Translations under genes and position numbers: made by a program
Shown here: positions 25,197 through 36,715 of the stretch, piece by piece
Position numbering within the stretch: position 1 is the stretch's first letter
Layout: each line of letters opens with the position of its first letter
Source of the DNA: Benincasa hispida
Lineage: Eukaryota > Streptophyta > Magnoliopsida > Cucurbitales > Cucurbitaceae
Length of the DNA stretch: 64,000 bases
Direction of reading: 5' to 3'
Assembly: GCF_009727055.1 (NCBI RefSeq)
Contig: NC_052351.1
Span: 11,864,091 to 11,928,090, forward strand
The notes under the pieces: model-generated
Seen by the model: only the letters and a program-made list of their open reading frames with translations
Database searches by the model: none
Told to the model about the DNA's origin: nothing

Positions 25197-28178
25197 TTAA
25201 GTTTGAGAAGGTTGAGATTCAGATCGAGAAAGTTGAGATTGAGTTTGAGAGTTTAATCGAGAGATGTTTAAGCTTAAGCTTGGAGCACTATTCATTAATG
25301 AAGTCATTTCGGTCTTTTTCTTCTTTTTAGGAGTTGCTTTATTCATTTCCTTTTCCTTTGCTGTTTGTTTCCTTTCTCTCTTGTGCCTCACATTGACAAT
25401 TTTCTTGTCATCATCTAATACTTTTGGTCTAAACTTTGTACGTTTTCCTTTTCCTGCAACTTCAACAACCTTAAATAATAGTAACAAGAAAGAAAGTTAA
25501 ATGTTAGAAATTTGAAAACTACATATCATGATATAATCAACTATGTATATATATGTATCAATAAATATATGAACATATTTGTGACAAACAAATCGATTTA
25601 TCATAAAATCTCTCACTATATACTGTTGATAGATAGTGATAGACCACTATCACTCTATTCATCATTATATCAACTAATATGTACAAATTTCTAGTTAGAT
25701 ATGACTGACAACAACAACTCTTGGTTACCTTCTTTTCTGTTGGTTGTTTTCTTTTTTTTTTTTCAATTCTTTTTTTTTCTTTTTCATTCTCATTTTCTTC
25801 TTCGGTTTCTTCCTAAACAACTTGTTCTTCAACATGCTCTTCTTGTTCAACAACATTTTTTCCTTTATCAACAGGCTGTAATAAATAAAGTAATAGTATA
25901 GTGTTAGATATTGATAGTATTTTATAAATATCATTAACCTTAATTAATTATATTTACGTTTTTCTCGATTTTTAGTTTTGATCTTCTCCCCTTTTTTGTT
26001 ATTCTTTTTTTATCAGATAGATCAAATTCTTCTTCTTCTTCAAGCTCAACTTGCTGCAATAGATTTAAAATTCTATAATACTTAAGAAGACAACCTATCG
26101 CTTTATTTTCTTTCATAGCGTCTATATATTTACCTTATCCTTTTGCTGAAAATGATCAGTTTTTTCCATATCTTCATCAACTTCAAATTCTTTTTCCTGA
26201 AAACAGGAGGATTAAGGAAGTTATAGAAGTATACCATACACTGATAGAATTCCATAAGTTTAGTGATTGACCTCATTGATTTCTATCAAGAATGTCTATC
26301 ACTGTTGGGCAGTGAATTATATTAGTGTCTATCACTGTTGGGCAATGATTGACCTCATTGACTTCTATTTAATTGACTTTCATGACAATATGTAGCTTAA
26401 CAGAGGAAACACATAGCTTAAGCGACGAAGCAAACCTTTTCCTTTCCATCCTCTTCCTCGAACACTGTTGTTAATTCTTGTGTCTTTGGGTTTCCAAAGG
26501 TAGAGTTTGAATATTGTGAAAATGATCTTGTATTTGAATCTCTTGTGTTTGTGTATAAGATTTCTAAAACAAAAAACATAAATCAAACACAAAGATAACG
26601 AAAAGAATGAGATTCCTATAATAAAAGACACAAAACAAATGGAAGAAAAATGCGTTGATAGACAGTGATATGTCAATGTCTATCAGTACAAAAACTTGTA
26701 AACAAACCTTTGCTTCATTCCTAAGTTTAATCTACAAGAAAAAATAATTTTAGTTTAGTTAGTAAATATATGTTTATATTTAAAAATAAAATAACACATT
26801 CTGATGATAGTTTGTAACATTCTGATGATCACTTCTTGGCCTTGTTTCAAATTTTTCTGCTCTTTTTCTACCCTCTATTGACCATTTTTCAGTTTTTTTT
26901 TTTATTTCCTCCATTATATTTTTCCCATGCCTTTTCCTTTCAATTAAATCTCTTCCTTCATTTATTTCTTCTTCTTCTTCTTTCTCTTTCTATCTTTTCC
27001 TTTTTTTTTTTTTTTTTTCAAATCTATCAAATATTTGATGGTGGTTGATTGTGATTCTTCTTCTGTTGGAACTAGTGGAATTATACAAAACTACAAGTTT
27101 AAACACATGTTAAATCATTAGATCACAAACAGGAAAATACTAACAAGTTTTTTTTTTTTTTTTTTTTTAGATATATGTCTATCATTGTTTTTGCTGATAG
27201 ACAATGATAGAAGTCTATCATTATCTATCAGTAATAGACTATTATCTGTTTTTTGTTTGAAACCATTGCAAGTAATAAAAACGAGGCTATGAAATTATAG
27301 AAAATGCATACATCATTTCCCTGAAAGATATTATCTTCAAGATTTCTCCAATAATCAGGTTGCAAGCACTCCCATGATATTATGAACTTTGATTGCAAAT
27401 TTTTTTTTCCAAATCCAATATCTATTATTGAAAGTTTTGGTATTATTTCAAATGCCCAATAAACTAGTGCCAAAGGGAAACCTTGAAGGCATACATAATC
27501 CTTTTCAGTAGAATAAGGCTTTTTGAAAAATTGATATGTCAAGTTATATGACAATCATCCTCAAGGATAAGTTTTAAATTCTTCTTCATTGTCCAATATG
27601 CCAACATGTTTCCAATTAACAACATTGTGTCCTTGCCTTAGGATTAAAAAGAACTCTAAGAGAAGGAGGTTTTCCAACTTAACCTTGACACTATCACTTT
27701 CAGAATCATTTAAGAACTTAAAGCTTTTTTAAATGTCCTTTCTATCAATCGAATAATCATTCTTAAAGACTATTTTTCTAAGTTTAGAAATTTGCTATTT
27801 TTCTTCTAAATCTATTTATGGTAGTTGAGTACCACTTAAACCTGTGATTAAACAAAACTCTTTTAATCCAAAGTCTGCTATATGCCCATTAAAGTTAAAA
27901 GCCAAGACATTTTGCTTATTTGTGATGCGTTGTCTTCTTCGAAGGTAGTTTATGAATCTTGTGGGCATTTTCTCAATTTTTATATTTAGAAAGTGTCCAA
28001 AAGGACCATTTCTAAAAGTATTTAAATTCCTATCATCTAATTGGTTTTTAATAATTTGTATTACACCTAATGAGATGCATATTGTTATCTTTAAATGCTT
28101 GTTTTGTTCTTGCATTATTGTTTGATGTTCATGTTCTTGTTCCACCTGTTTAAACATACAAGTATTAGCAATAAACAA
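25197..28178 (-). pseudogene. Decayed DUF1985-type MULE cargo gene (Ulp1-associated family)
   Basis: Kaonashi-type MULEs of cucurbits and other dicots carry a gene with a DUF1985 region, a low-complexity middle and usually a Ulp1-like peptidase. Here the minus strand from 28178 gives the DUF1985 signature (GPFGHFLNIKIEKMPTRFI, later FNGHIADFGLKEFCLITGL). The adjacent 27760-27240 segment continues it (LRQGHNVVNWKHVG, DYVCLQGFPLALVYWAFE), with two in-frame TGA codons near 27547-27555. Downstream segments 26700-25197 encode only Lys/Glu/Ser-rich stretches (KKRTKFRPKVLDDDKKIV), probably exons of the middle region. No Ulp1 catalytic His/Asp/Cys block was found. Non-functional; exon limits are uncertain. 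Confidence 0.65.
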
Positions 28179-28189
28179 GTGATATATGT

Positions 28190-28500
28190 CTATATTCTAT
28201 CATAAATTGTCACTCACTATTATCATTTAATGACTTCTATCACCGTATTTCATCAATAGATAGTGATGGAAGTCTATCAGTGTCTATCATTGATAGATAG
28301 TGATGGAAATCTGAATTTTATTACTGTCTATTGCAAACCATGAAATGTGATAGACAGTGATAGTGTCTATCATTGTCTATCATCGATAGACACTAATGGA
28401 AATCTAAATTCTATCATTGTCTATTACATACCATGAAATATGATAAAACAGTGATAGTATTTATAACTTTCTATCATCGACAACTGTCTATTGTATCTTT
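28190..28500. repeat. Right subterminal MULE array of GATAG/CTATC palindromes
   Basis: The same short inverted motifs as at 17640-18388 (GATAGACAGTGATAG, CTATCATTGTCTATCATCG), placed about 600 bp inside the right MULE end and mirroring the left array. Confidence 0.8.
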
Positions 28501-31500
28501 ATATACTAAAGCATGACAGTTGTAAGTAGCCTATGAATGATAAAAACACTATCTATAAAAGAAATATAAAAACACCAACTATAAGTGGCCCAACTAAACG
28601 TATCTAAGAAAACATAATGCATATACATTGGTAGCGGTATGAATGATAGACAACACATAAAATATATGAGAAAATGTTCATATCACTGATAGACAACGGA
28701 CAAAAAAGGGACGTAAATAGAGGGAAAAAAAGGAGTGAACCAAGTCGATTGAAGAAAAGGACCTAAATGGAAAAATGTTGGGAAAGATGAAGCAACTTCG
28801 ATCGAAGAAGTGTCATGAAGTAGCATGATGGAAAAGAACCAAGTGGGTGTGAAGCAACGTGGTGGAAGAAGAAGAAGAAGAATGATCGAAGTCAGCGATA
28901 GAGGAGATGAATAGTTAATTGGTTGAAAAGGAAGATGAAATGTTGGAGGAAAAAATCAGTTGAATTAATCAGGTTGGACTGTTTTGGTATTTCACACCAT
29001 TTTTGGGCTTTGGTTGGGCTACAACTTTCATTAGGGTTTTTTTGCTCCAGATTGTAAATAGTTTAGCCCAGTTTTTTATATTTAAAAATGCCCCAATCAA
29101 TTTTACATAATTAATATTTAAATCACATTCAAATATTTATTTCCTCTCAAATAAATTTTATATTATAATGTATCAAATACATTATATTAATTATATAATA
29201 TATAATTAAGTTAAATTAATTATATCACATATAATTAATTATCTCAATTCAAATTAATCCAAAATTGATTTTCATTAAATCCCTATTGAGCTATAGAGGG
29301 GACCTCATGGACATGTAGATTGAAGCTCAAATGGTACTTGAATAATTAATTAATCTTCTTTAATTAAATTATTCAACATCATTAATTACCAGACACTCCA
29401 CTAAGACCGATAACTATACTTTTTGCATTGCAGATATATTTCTATGTCCATTAGAGATAACTAGTCGACAGTGCGATAACTCTTCATAAATTACTCGTAA
29501 GTACAGCTAGACCAAAATTACCGTTTTGCTCCTATAGTTACATCTAACTTCTTAAGTACCATTGATCCCTTTAATGAATAATAAGTCATAGTCCAACTAT
29601 CACCAAACCACTCTTGGGCCAAGAGATGGTGTGACGTCACATTGTTCAAGCCTCGAAATAATCCCTTAAAGGAACAATTATCTACTTACCCGACATCAGG
29701 GAAGGAGTAAATTTCGTCGTGTGTAGCAGTATTCCCAACTTCTCAATCAGACGAATCTCCAAAATGGTATTTTTATTGAGTCGATTTGGCCACTCTCACC
29801 CATACAAATCAATAGACCGCCTTCATAGGCAGGAGCTCAAAAGTCACTCAAGATTCAGGCAATGTCACCTATGGTCATCTTGGTGAAATGTAAGTCTTTA
29901 TTATGAACGGTGTTATATAATGAGACTAGTCATTTCGTGGTCCGGTCTTATACAAACTTCTTTGCATAGAACACCCCCGCTCACATGTCTCCACATAAAT
30001 GATCAGGATCAGATCATTTGTAGTACTTTACAACAATTGTTGCTTATCAAGCGGGTCATATTCATAGTGTCCCTGGGATAAGGTATCCAGCCTTATCCAT
30101 CTACTACAGTCCATTTAGGTCATCAGTTAAACACGATCCACTTATATGTCTTTACATACATGTTTAAACTATAGATGATAACCTTGGATGTTATTATTGG
30201 TTTATGGGTTTAATGCTACCAAAGGTCAAATAAAACATCTCATATTTTATTAAATAAATAAAAAGTTTGTATAATGCAATTACAAACTACAGAACCCTAC
30301 GAGATTTACGACATCAACCCCAACAGTAACTCACTCTTTTTAATTTTATAATTTAAATTTAAATTTAAATTAAATTAGTTTAAATAATTATATAATAACT
30401 AACTTATTATATGTATATATAACTATATGTTATATCAAATATAACACATGACCTATAGTTTTTATATTGTATCAAATACAATATAACCTATAGTTTTTAT
30501 TTCTCTCAATAATACATGACATTTAATATAAATCACATTTATATTAAATTTAATTCTATGAATCTCATCCATATAATTAGTATTTGAATCACATTCAAAT
30601 ATTTAATTTCTCTCAAAATAAACTTTATATTATAATATATCAAACACATAATATTTCACATATAATTAATTTCCTCAATTAATTTGAACAATTCAAATTA
30701 ATCCAAAATTAATTCTCAATAAACCCTATTGACCTTATAGACTTGTAGATTGAAGCTCCAATGGTACTTAAATAATTAAATAAACTCTTTTAATTAAATT
30801 ATTCAATATCCATTAACTACCGATCACTCCACTAAAGACCAACAGTCGCACTCTCCACACTACAAATATATTTTTGTTTCCATTGAATATAACCAATCAA
30901 TAACGCAATGACCCTTCACAAATTGCTCGTAAGTATAACTGGGTCAAAATTACTGTTTTGTCCCAGTAGTTACATCTAACTCTTTAAGTACCCTGATCAC
31001 TTTAATGAATAATAAGTCATAGTTCAACTATGACCAAACCCCTATCGGACTAAGAGAGGGTGTGGCGTCACATTGTTCAAGCCCCGGAATCAGCCCTTAA
31101 GGGAGCAATTTATCTACTTACCCCAACATTAGGGAATGAGTGAATTTCGTCTTGTAGTTGTGTTCCCAGCTCGACGAATCCCCAAAATGGTTGGCTTATT
31201 GAGTTAACAATCTAACCACTCTCACCCATACAAACCAAAGGATCGCCTTTATAGGCAGGAGTTCATACACTCACTTAGGATTCAGGTCATGTCACCTATG
31301 ATAATCTTGGAAAGATGTAAGTCTCTGTTATTAACGGTGTTATATAATGAGATTATTCATTTCGTGGTCCGGTCTTATACAAACTCTTTTGTATAGAATA
31401 GCTCGTTCACGTCTCTACATGAATGATCAAAATCATATCATTTGTAGCACTTTACAACAGTTGTAGCATCTACAAAGCGGACCGTATTCGTAGTATCACC

Positions 31501-32031
31501 AGGATAAGGTACCCAATCTTATCTATCTACTACAAACCATTTTGATTATCACTTAAACATAATCAACTTGTATGTCTCTACATACATGTTTAAGCTACAA
31601 AATATAACCTTGGATGTTAGTTTACTGGTTTGTGGGTTAATGCTACTAAATGTCGAATAAAATATCTCATATTTTATTAAATAAATAAAATTGTTTGTAC
31701 ATTACAATTATAAACTAAGGACCCAGGCATTAACCCAACAAGCACCACATTGTTCAAGTACTGGGATCAACCTTTAAGGGAGCAATTTATCTACTTACCC
31801 CGACATCAGGAAATGAGTGAATTTCGTCTTGTGTAACTGTGTTCCCAACTTTCCAATTAGACGAATCCCCAAAATGGTAGGCATATTGAGTCGGCGAACT
31901 GACCACTCTACCCATGCAAATCAAAGGACCGCCTTCATAGGCTCGTTCACAACTCACTCAGGATTCAGGTCATTCACCTATGATCATCCTGATGAAATGT
32001 TAGTCTCTACTATTAACGATGTTATATAATG

Positions 32032-32370
32032 TAAGTCTTGCTTATGCGACAGCAAAAATCAGTTGGATATAACAACTTCTAAGAGAACTATTGATCAAAT
32101 CCAAACACAAACCTGTAATTTGGTGTGACAACATCAGCGTCGGTGCCCTCGCTTCTAATCCCATGTTCCATGTCCGAACCAAACACATCGAGGTCGATGT
32201 ACATTATGTTTGAGACAAAATTTTGAATGGGCTGCTTGAAGTAAGATATGTCCTCTCAAGTGACCAGGTTGCAGATTGTCTTAGTAAATCGCTCACACAC
32301 ATTCAGTTTTAGTATCTACGTTCCAAACTCGAGGTAGTGGAACTCTTTTCTCGTTTGAAGAGGTGGGGTG
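32032..32370 (+). pseudogene. C-terminal RNase H remnant of the Copia pol
   Basis: RNase H degrades the RNA strand during reverse transcription. Around 32120-32240 the translation shows the Copia RNase H tail pattern (VWCDNISVGALASNPMFH, then RTKHIEVDVH), followed near 32250 by EVRYVLSSDQVADCLSKSL. At least one in-frame stop (TGA at about 32213) interrupts it. It begins abruptly where LTR-B ends, so protease, integrase and most of reverse transcriptase are missing. A G-rich tract at 32359-32379 (GAGGTGGGGTGGGGGAGGGG) just before the 3' LTR is the polypurine tract. Confidence 0.78.
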
Positions 32371-32379
32371 GGGGAGGGG

Positions 32380-32708
32380 TAGTAAGAAAACAAGCAAGCA
32401 CAATTAGCATGAAGAAAAATCTAAGGCACAGTCAGCATAGCCCACGTGTCATTCTCCATATAGTCAACAATTGGAGAAAGAAAATATCAAAATCAATCCT
32501 CAAGCTTCTATCGCTAGAATCCCGCTGTGAGGAATATTCTCATACTCCATTTATCGAATGCCATGTGTATCCTAAATATTTTTTTCATTTGTTTGTGCCC
32601 TAATTGAGGGCCTATATGTATAAATATTGGCTATCAACACTATAAATGATCATCTAAGAAATTAGAAAATCATCTTCCAAAATTGTCTACGTCTGTTCTG
32701 TCTTGATA
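32380..32708 (+). repeat. 3' LTR of the Copia element
   Basis: Collinear with the 5' LTR at 13291-13615 with many substitutions. It begins TAGTAAG after the polypurine tract and ends CTTGATA before the ATACC flank. Confidence 0.85.
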
Positions 32709-32751
32709 ATACCAACTCAAAGCAACTCATGTTGGGGAACCAAACACTCCC

Positions 32752-32927
32752 TTATTAAATTATGAAATCTGGAATTAGAATGTTGGAGTCATTAAGTCTA
32801 TGTTTGAAGTATAAAGTTATAAAATTGAAAATTCAAATAGTGTTTCCTATTGAAGTTCCGTTCTTTATTACCAACTTATATAATTGGTGTCAAATCGGCC
32901 CCTAAGTATTTAAACAAAATGTCTATA

Positions 32928-32958
<31 letters not shown>

Positions 32959-33463
32959 TACATAGAAATATATTGACAAGATTACACAACTACTTTAAAC
33001 TTGACTTCATTGGGAATATTACCTCATAAAATTTAAGCAACTGAATTGACTCGACCCATTTCCTGTCTTCTTATATGAGATCGTTTTCCTCACACAGTCA
33101 TGCGACCAACTCAGAATCTAACCCTCAATTCACACAGAGTTATGAGATAATAAATATAAAGATAAATAGTTAGAAAAAAAAAATACCAAATTTCTACAAT
33201 CAATATTGTCTCCCAATTTCGTCCATATATGGCTGATTTAACCACTGCCTATACAGAAACAAAATTGTCCTTCCCCTACTTTCTTTTGTAATTTCCATTT
33301 TGCCTTTGAAGAGTAATTTAGTTTCCCATGCATCTGCCCTTTCAAACAGTTTTTTGTTTTAGAGTTTTCCTACTTTTTCCCCAAAAATGTTCAATTTCCC
33401 GAGAGGTTCTGTCGTTCAGATTTGTGTCGTATTATAAGCTTCATGTTGATGGGGAGGACGGAC

Positions 33464-33495
<32 letters not shown>

Positions 33496-33537
33496 TTGCT
33501 TTTTGTGTAATGTTATTTGATGTTAACGTGTTAAAAA
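32752..33537. other. Intergenic DNA at the edge of the gene island
   Basis: It contains an (AAT)n run (32927-32956) and an (AT)n run (33466-33494). No coding sequence recognised. Confidence 0.5.
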
Positions 33538-33625
33538 TGAGTCAAGAGAGTATAACTCAATTGACATCCACGAAATATGTGGTTTGAATCCCCAATCTAA
33601 TATTGTATTAAAAAAAATTGTTAAA
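33538..33625 (+). repeat. tRNA-derived SINE fragment
   Basis: Internal Pol III promoter-like boxes are visible: A-box-like TATAACTCAATTGAC and, 30 bases on, B-box-like GGTTTGAATCC, followed by an A-rich tail. Plant SINEs of this type are common. Only the head is present and no TSD was fixed. Confidence 0.5.
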
Positions 33626-36256
33626 AACAAAAGACCGAAAAAGCCAATTTGAGTTCTGCTCAACTTATAAGGTTCTCTCAAAATTTGTAAATTTTAATAA
33701 ATATCGACTTTCATACAATTTTATGCTAAACCACACACATTTTGCATCTAATATTTGTTTAATAATTTAGGACGTGCATACAAATATATTTTGAATGATT
33801 TTTTTTAACACAAAAGTGTATTGAAAGTAAATTGTAATACGGGTTAAAGTGAAGTTAAATATCACGAAATGCATCAAAGATTAAGGTACATATTGATGAC
33901 CAACATAAACATAGTTTAGCTCAATCTTCATGTGCTCATTTTCTCGATGCTTATTGAATGTTGAGTAAAACTCAATGTACCTTGCTTTGTATTACCCAAA
34001 ACATAGAAGTCTTACAAACCAAGTTTTTTTTGGAAAAAAAAAAAAGAAAAAGAAAAAGAAAAAAAGAAAAATTCTTTTTTGTATTAAAAAAATATTTTTG
34101 ACATTGATTGTGAAGTAAAAAGTCATTCTTTGAAAATCACCCTCCAACTCCAACTGTTTCTGTCATTCTTTCCCCTTTCCCCCCAGCGATAGGCATTTAT
34201 TGGTGACCATTTTGAAAACAATACCATATCTAGTTGAAGATCATGATTTAATAATTGAATCTATACTTTAGGCATTTTAAAGGGCGACAATTTTCAGAAG
34301 AAAAAAACAAACGAAATGGAAAAAAAAAAAAAAAATGGTGGGTCATAGTCTCCTTCTTTTGCGCTTGTCTCTGTGCACCACAGAAAAGGAAAAGCCCCAC
34401 ATTTCATCATCATCATCTTCCATTAACACAAATGACAAACCATCTTCCTCTTATTAATGAATGTCACTTGAGAACTGGATGCATGCTTGCCTAAAAAATG
34501 GTAAAAAATACAACAAACAAAAAATAAAAGTGCGATGGGATAACACAACCTGGATGTGATTCCATTGTTTTTTTTTTCTTTTCTTTTTTGGAATAATTGA
34601 GACTTCTCATTTCCACCAAAATATAGCCTCAGAGACTTGTGTTTTTGTGAGTTTCAGTGTTGTTTTGGCAGTGGTGGATGTTTGGTTTTTCTCCATGATT
34701 AGACTGCCCTCTGTTCTTGATATCTCACCTCTGTTTTTCCATATGGTGTTAGTGTTTCTTTCTTAAGGTGAATTATCAAAAAGCTGGAAGAAAATAAATC
34801 AGAAAATCAAGGGAAATTGTGACTGTAAGTCGTTCGTATCTTTTGATATTTTGGAAGGTATATTGCTCAAATTGAGTGGCAAGCACATTGTTTCAGGCAT
34901 ATTAAAGGGCCCTTGTTCGACCAAGCCCTCCAAACAAAGAAATAAAGGAGGAAAAAAAAGAGATTTTTAAAGATGGTACCACAAATTGTTCTGTTGGCCG
35001 ACAATGAAGTGACTCTTGTCTAATTAGTGCCACTACGATTAAATTTGCGTGTGGTTATTCGGTATTCCTTCGACCCAGTTTTTGCAATTCATCAGAATAT
35101 GAACATGAAGAAGCCTCTGAAACAGCATCAGTATGTCAACTCATAATCTATTCTTTCTTCAAGCAAGAAGGATTGTTCTTCTTCCCCATTGTGTCAATGG
35201 GAAAGAAAGAACCAAAAAAACCAAATCCAACTCTGACTGAAATTTTGAGTCGGTTTTTCTAGAAATGGTGTGTTAAAGAGCAGGTTAATTTGCTTAAAAA
35301 AGGTGAAATTGAAAGTAAGATTGAACGTACAAGAAAATCCCACAAATTGCAGTTCATATTTTTCATGGCACCCTCTGGGCCAGACAGACACATTAATGAA
35401 AAGGCAGTAATGGGCACTGATCATGCGGTGCTAAATAAAATGTCGTATCATGGGTTGTCGCATCAGTCAACCTACGCTGAGCCGAGGATGATGGTAATGT
35501 TTCATCCACAAATCTAGAGTAGTCTTTCTCTACGGGAAGATTTGAAATAATGGACTCTACTCAAGCCTCATCCCCACCAGCGTTTCTTGTTTCTTTAGTT
35601 CCTGCAAGATAATCCCCACCTTGTAGATGTGATGGATTGTGAAATTCAATTCTTAAACTTTGCTAGAAACTTGTAAGTGTCCAAGCTAACTCCATAGTCA
35701 ATTTTGTGAACAAGAACTCACGAAGTTGGTCAGACGATGCAATCTTATTCTTATAGGACAAATCTCAATCTTTCTTGCTAGGCCTATAAACTTAAAAGCA
35801 CAGCTGAAACCATCTCAAGGCCCATTCACTGCTAAAACCAAAATATTCCAATGTCATTGGCAGGGTTACTTCATTGAAATTTAACAACCCTAAACCAAAA
35901 TTTACCCAAATACTGTATTGATGTCGGAAACCCAAATATGATTGACCACATGCTTAACTTTTGGAATCAGTAAAAATCTAGTTTGTCTGATCAGCCGAGA
36001 AAGGCAAGTCATTGAAGGTCTGTAATTGAACTTGCACCAGTGGGGGAAAAAGAAGAAATTCTGAAAAAAAGTTGGAAAGAGACTGTTCATAACTATAAAT
36101 TAGGTGCGCAAATAGTAGGCTCTCCGTTTGATCACTCGACCTAGTGGAAAAATATAGGAATCTTATCAAAGTACAACTGGTTGTTGGCACCTCACTTTTA
36201 GCTTTTCAAAATTATCCTTTCTAGCCGAAAGCTGGTGGTTCTGAAAAAAGCTGAAA
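33626..36256. other. Region upstream of the 152-residue gene
   Basis: 2.6 kb without a supported coding region. Composition is less AT-skewed from about 34550 on, so untranslated exons or the promoter of the downstream gene may lie here. A TATA-like AAAAATATAGG lies about 100 bases before the start codon at 36257; this is a weak indication only. Confidence 0.4.
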
Positions 36257-36715
36257 ATGGAAGAGCAGACAGGTGGAACCAAACCGATCAAGTGCAGCGA
36301 CGACCAGAAACGTCAAAAATATGGAAGTGATGGAGCAGGGTTATCAACCGGCGAGCTTCCGATTGGGAATTCCGATGCTCCTCCACATCCTGAGGATGAA
36401 GATTCCCATATTTCTACAAGTGAAGGTTCGGGAAGCTCCGGCCAGGAAACACGGTTGGCCGGCCTGGCAGAGAGCCTGCAAATCTTAACAAGGTCGCTGC
36501 TGACGGCGGAAATGGAGATTTTCAAGGCGAGGGAGATCATCCGCCTTGAGGAGGAAAAGAGGAGGCTGGAATCGGAGGCGGAGATGACTCGCATGCTGCT
36601 TCAGTGTCAGCTCCAGATCGCCTCGTTTCTATCGGCCAGGCAGAGCCCCAACAACCGGAAAAGGAAGCGAGTTCAGGAAGAAGACCCGTCCTCTTCGGCC
36701 TCCTTAGAAAGGTAG
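36257..36715 (+). CDS. Small coiled-coil protein with basic C-terminal motif (unknown function)
   Basis: A single-exon gene for 152 residues. The ATG is the first after an in-frame TGA at 36242-36244, and the frame is GC-richer than its surroundings, supporting real coding use. Residues 1-65 are polar and probably disordered, with an acidic-serine stretch (PEDEDSHISTSEGSGSSG). Residues 66-128 form a long amphipathic helix (EMEIFKAREIIRLEEEKRR, then EAEMTRMLLQCQLQIASFL), a likely coiled coil. A basic NNRKRKR cluster near 131-137 looks like a nuclear localisation signal. Similar helices occur in the tails of plant trihelix-type factors, but the DNA-binding domain is absent here. I cannot name the family. 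It is convergent with the AAA ATPase gene, 335 bp apart. Confidence 0.75.
   Translation: MEEQTGGTKPIKCSDDQKRQKYGSDGAGLSTGELPIGNSDAPPHPEDEDSHISTSEGSGSSGQETRLAGLAESLQILTRSLLTAEMEIFKAREIIRLEEEKRRLESEAEMTRMLLQCQLQIASFLSARQSPNNRKRKRVQEEDPSSSASLER

Larger units (their letters stand above)
16729..29094. mobile_element. 12.37-kb Mutator-like element (MULE), Kaonashi-type
   Basis: The ends form an imperfect inverted repeat: GGGTAATTCTTATAAATAG on the left and, in reverse complement, GGGGCATTTTTAAATATAAA on the right, followed on both sides by ATTTACAAT and AGCAAAAAAA. The flanks are AATCAAATT (16720-16728) and AATCAATTT (29095-29103), a 9-bp TSD with one mismatch, the Mutator length. The cargo is a broken MULE transposase (+) and a DUF1985-type gene (-), with subterminal CTATCACT/AGTGATAG arrays at both ends. 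Two LTR insertions (18394-20309, 21148-23176) leave about 8.4 kb of original element. Confidence 0.88.
16011..30325 (-). mobile_element. LTR-H: third nested solo LTR (pieces 16011-16728 and 29095-30325)
   Basis: Minus-strand LTR, TGTTGGGGTTGATG...TTCCTTCA, with a perfect 5-bp TSD GTAAC at 16006-16010 and 30326-30330. Total LTR length without the MULE is about 1.94 kb. No internal retrotransposon sequence remains, so this is a solo LTR left by recombination. The MULE later inserted into it. Confidence 0.88.
15538..31740 (-). mobile_element. LTR-G: second nested solo LTR (pieces 15538-16010 and 30331-31740)
   Basis: Read on the minus strand it begins TGTTGGGTTAATGCC and ends CTTCA, the TG...CA ends of the family. 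Flanks GGCGC (15533-15537) and AGCAC (31741-31745) are a 5-bp TSD with two transitions. Excising LTR-H restores GGAGTTGTAACTCACTC, matching sibling copies. The 115-codon ORF at 15757 is LTR sequence, not a gene. Confidence 0.8.
14574..32031 (-). mobile_element. LTR-B: first minus-strand solo LTR of the nest, split and truncated
   Basis: The two pieces are 14574-15537 and 31746-32031. Rejoined at 15537/31746 they restore the GTGTGGCGCCACATTG phrase seen intact in LTR-D. The family's terminal 250 bases on the left and about 700 bases of head on the right are missing. The left piece contains an (AT)n run at 14789-14812. Translations of this region are not proteins. Confidence 0.75.
13291..32708 (+). 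mobile_element. Copia-type LTR retrotransposon, gutted and filled by nested insertions
   Basis: Two related LTRs of about 325-329 bp (13291-13615 and 32380-32708) enclose a Copia layout in order: tRNA-Met primer site, gag, a missing protease/integrase/RT region, the end of RNase H, a purine-rich tract, LTR. Both outer flanks carry ATACC (13286-13290 and 32709-32713), a plausible 5-bp TSD. About 17.6 kb of foreign DNA (14454-32031) replaces most of pol. The LTRs differ at many positions, so the element is old and immobile. Confidence 0.8.
11611..32751. mobile_element. PIF/Harbinger-like element, outer shell of the nest
   Basis: The left end reads GGAGGCGTTTGGTTCACCGAC and the right end, in reverse complement, GGGAGTGTTTGGTTCCCCAAC: a 21-bp imperfect inverted repeat of the G-rich plus GTTTGGTTC style common in Harbinger-type elements. 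It is bordered by TTA/TAA on the left and TTA on the right. Without the Copia insertion at 13291-32708 it is about 1.7 kb and non-coding. The TSD is not clean, so superfamily assignment is tentative. Confidence 0.5.

Noticed and set aside
25197..25487. Lys-rich minus ORF as an independent nuclear protein
   Set aside because: Low-complexity, inside the MULE, downstream of the DUF1985 segment on the same strand; better explained as part of the decayed cargo gene.
34255..35517. Short plus ORFs upstream of the coiled-coil gene as extra exons
   Set aside because: No domain, no consistent splice sites joining them to 36257, and an in-frame stop precedes that ATG.
36313..36594. 93-codon minus ORF opposite the coiled-coil gene
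   Set aside because: Shadow of the plus-strand gene, whose frame shows a regular helix pattern and an in-frame upstream stop.
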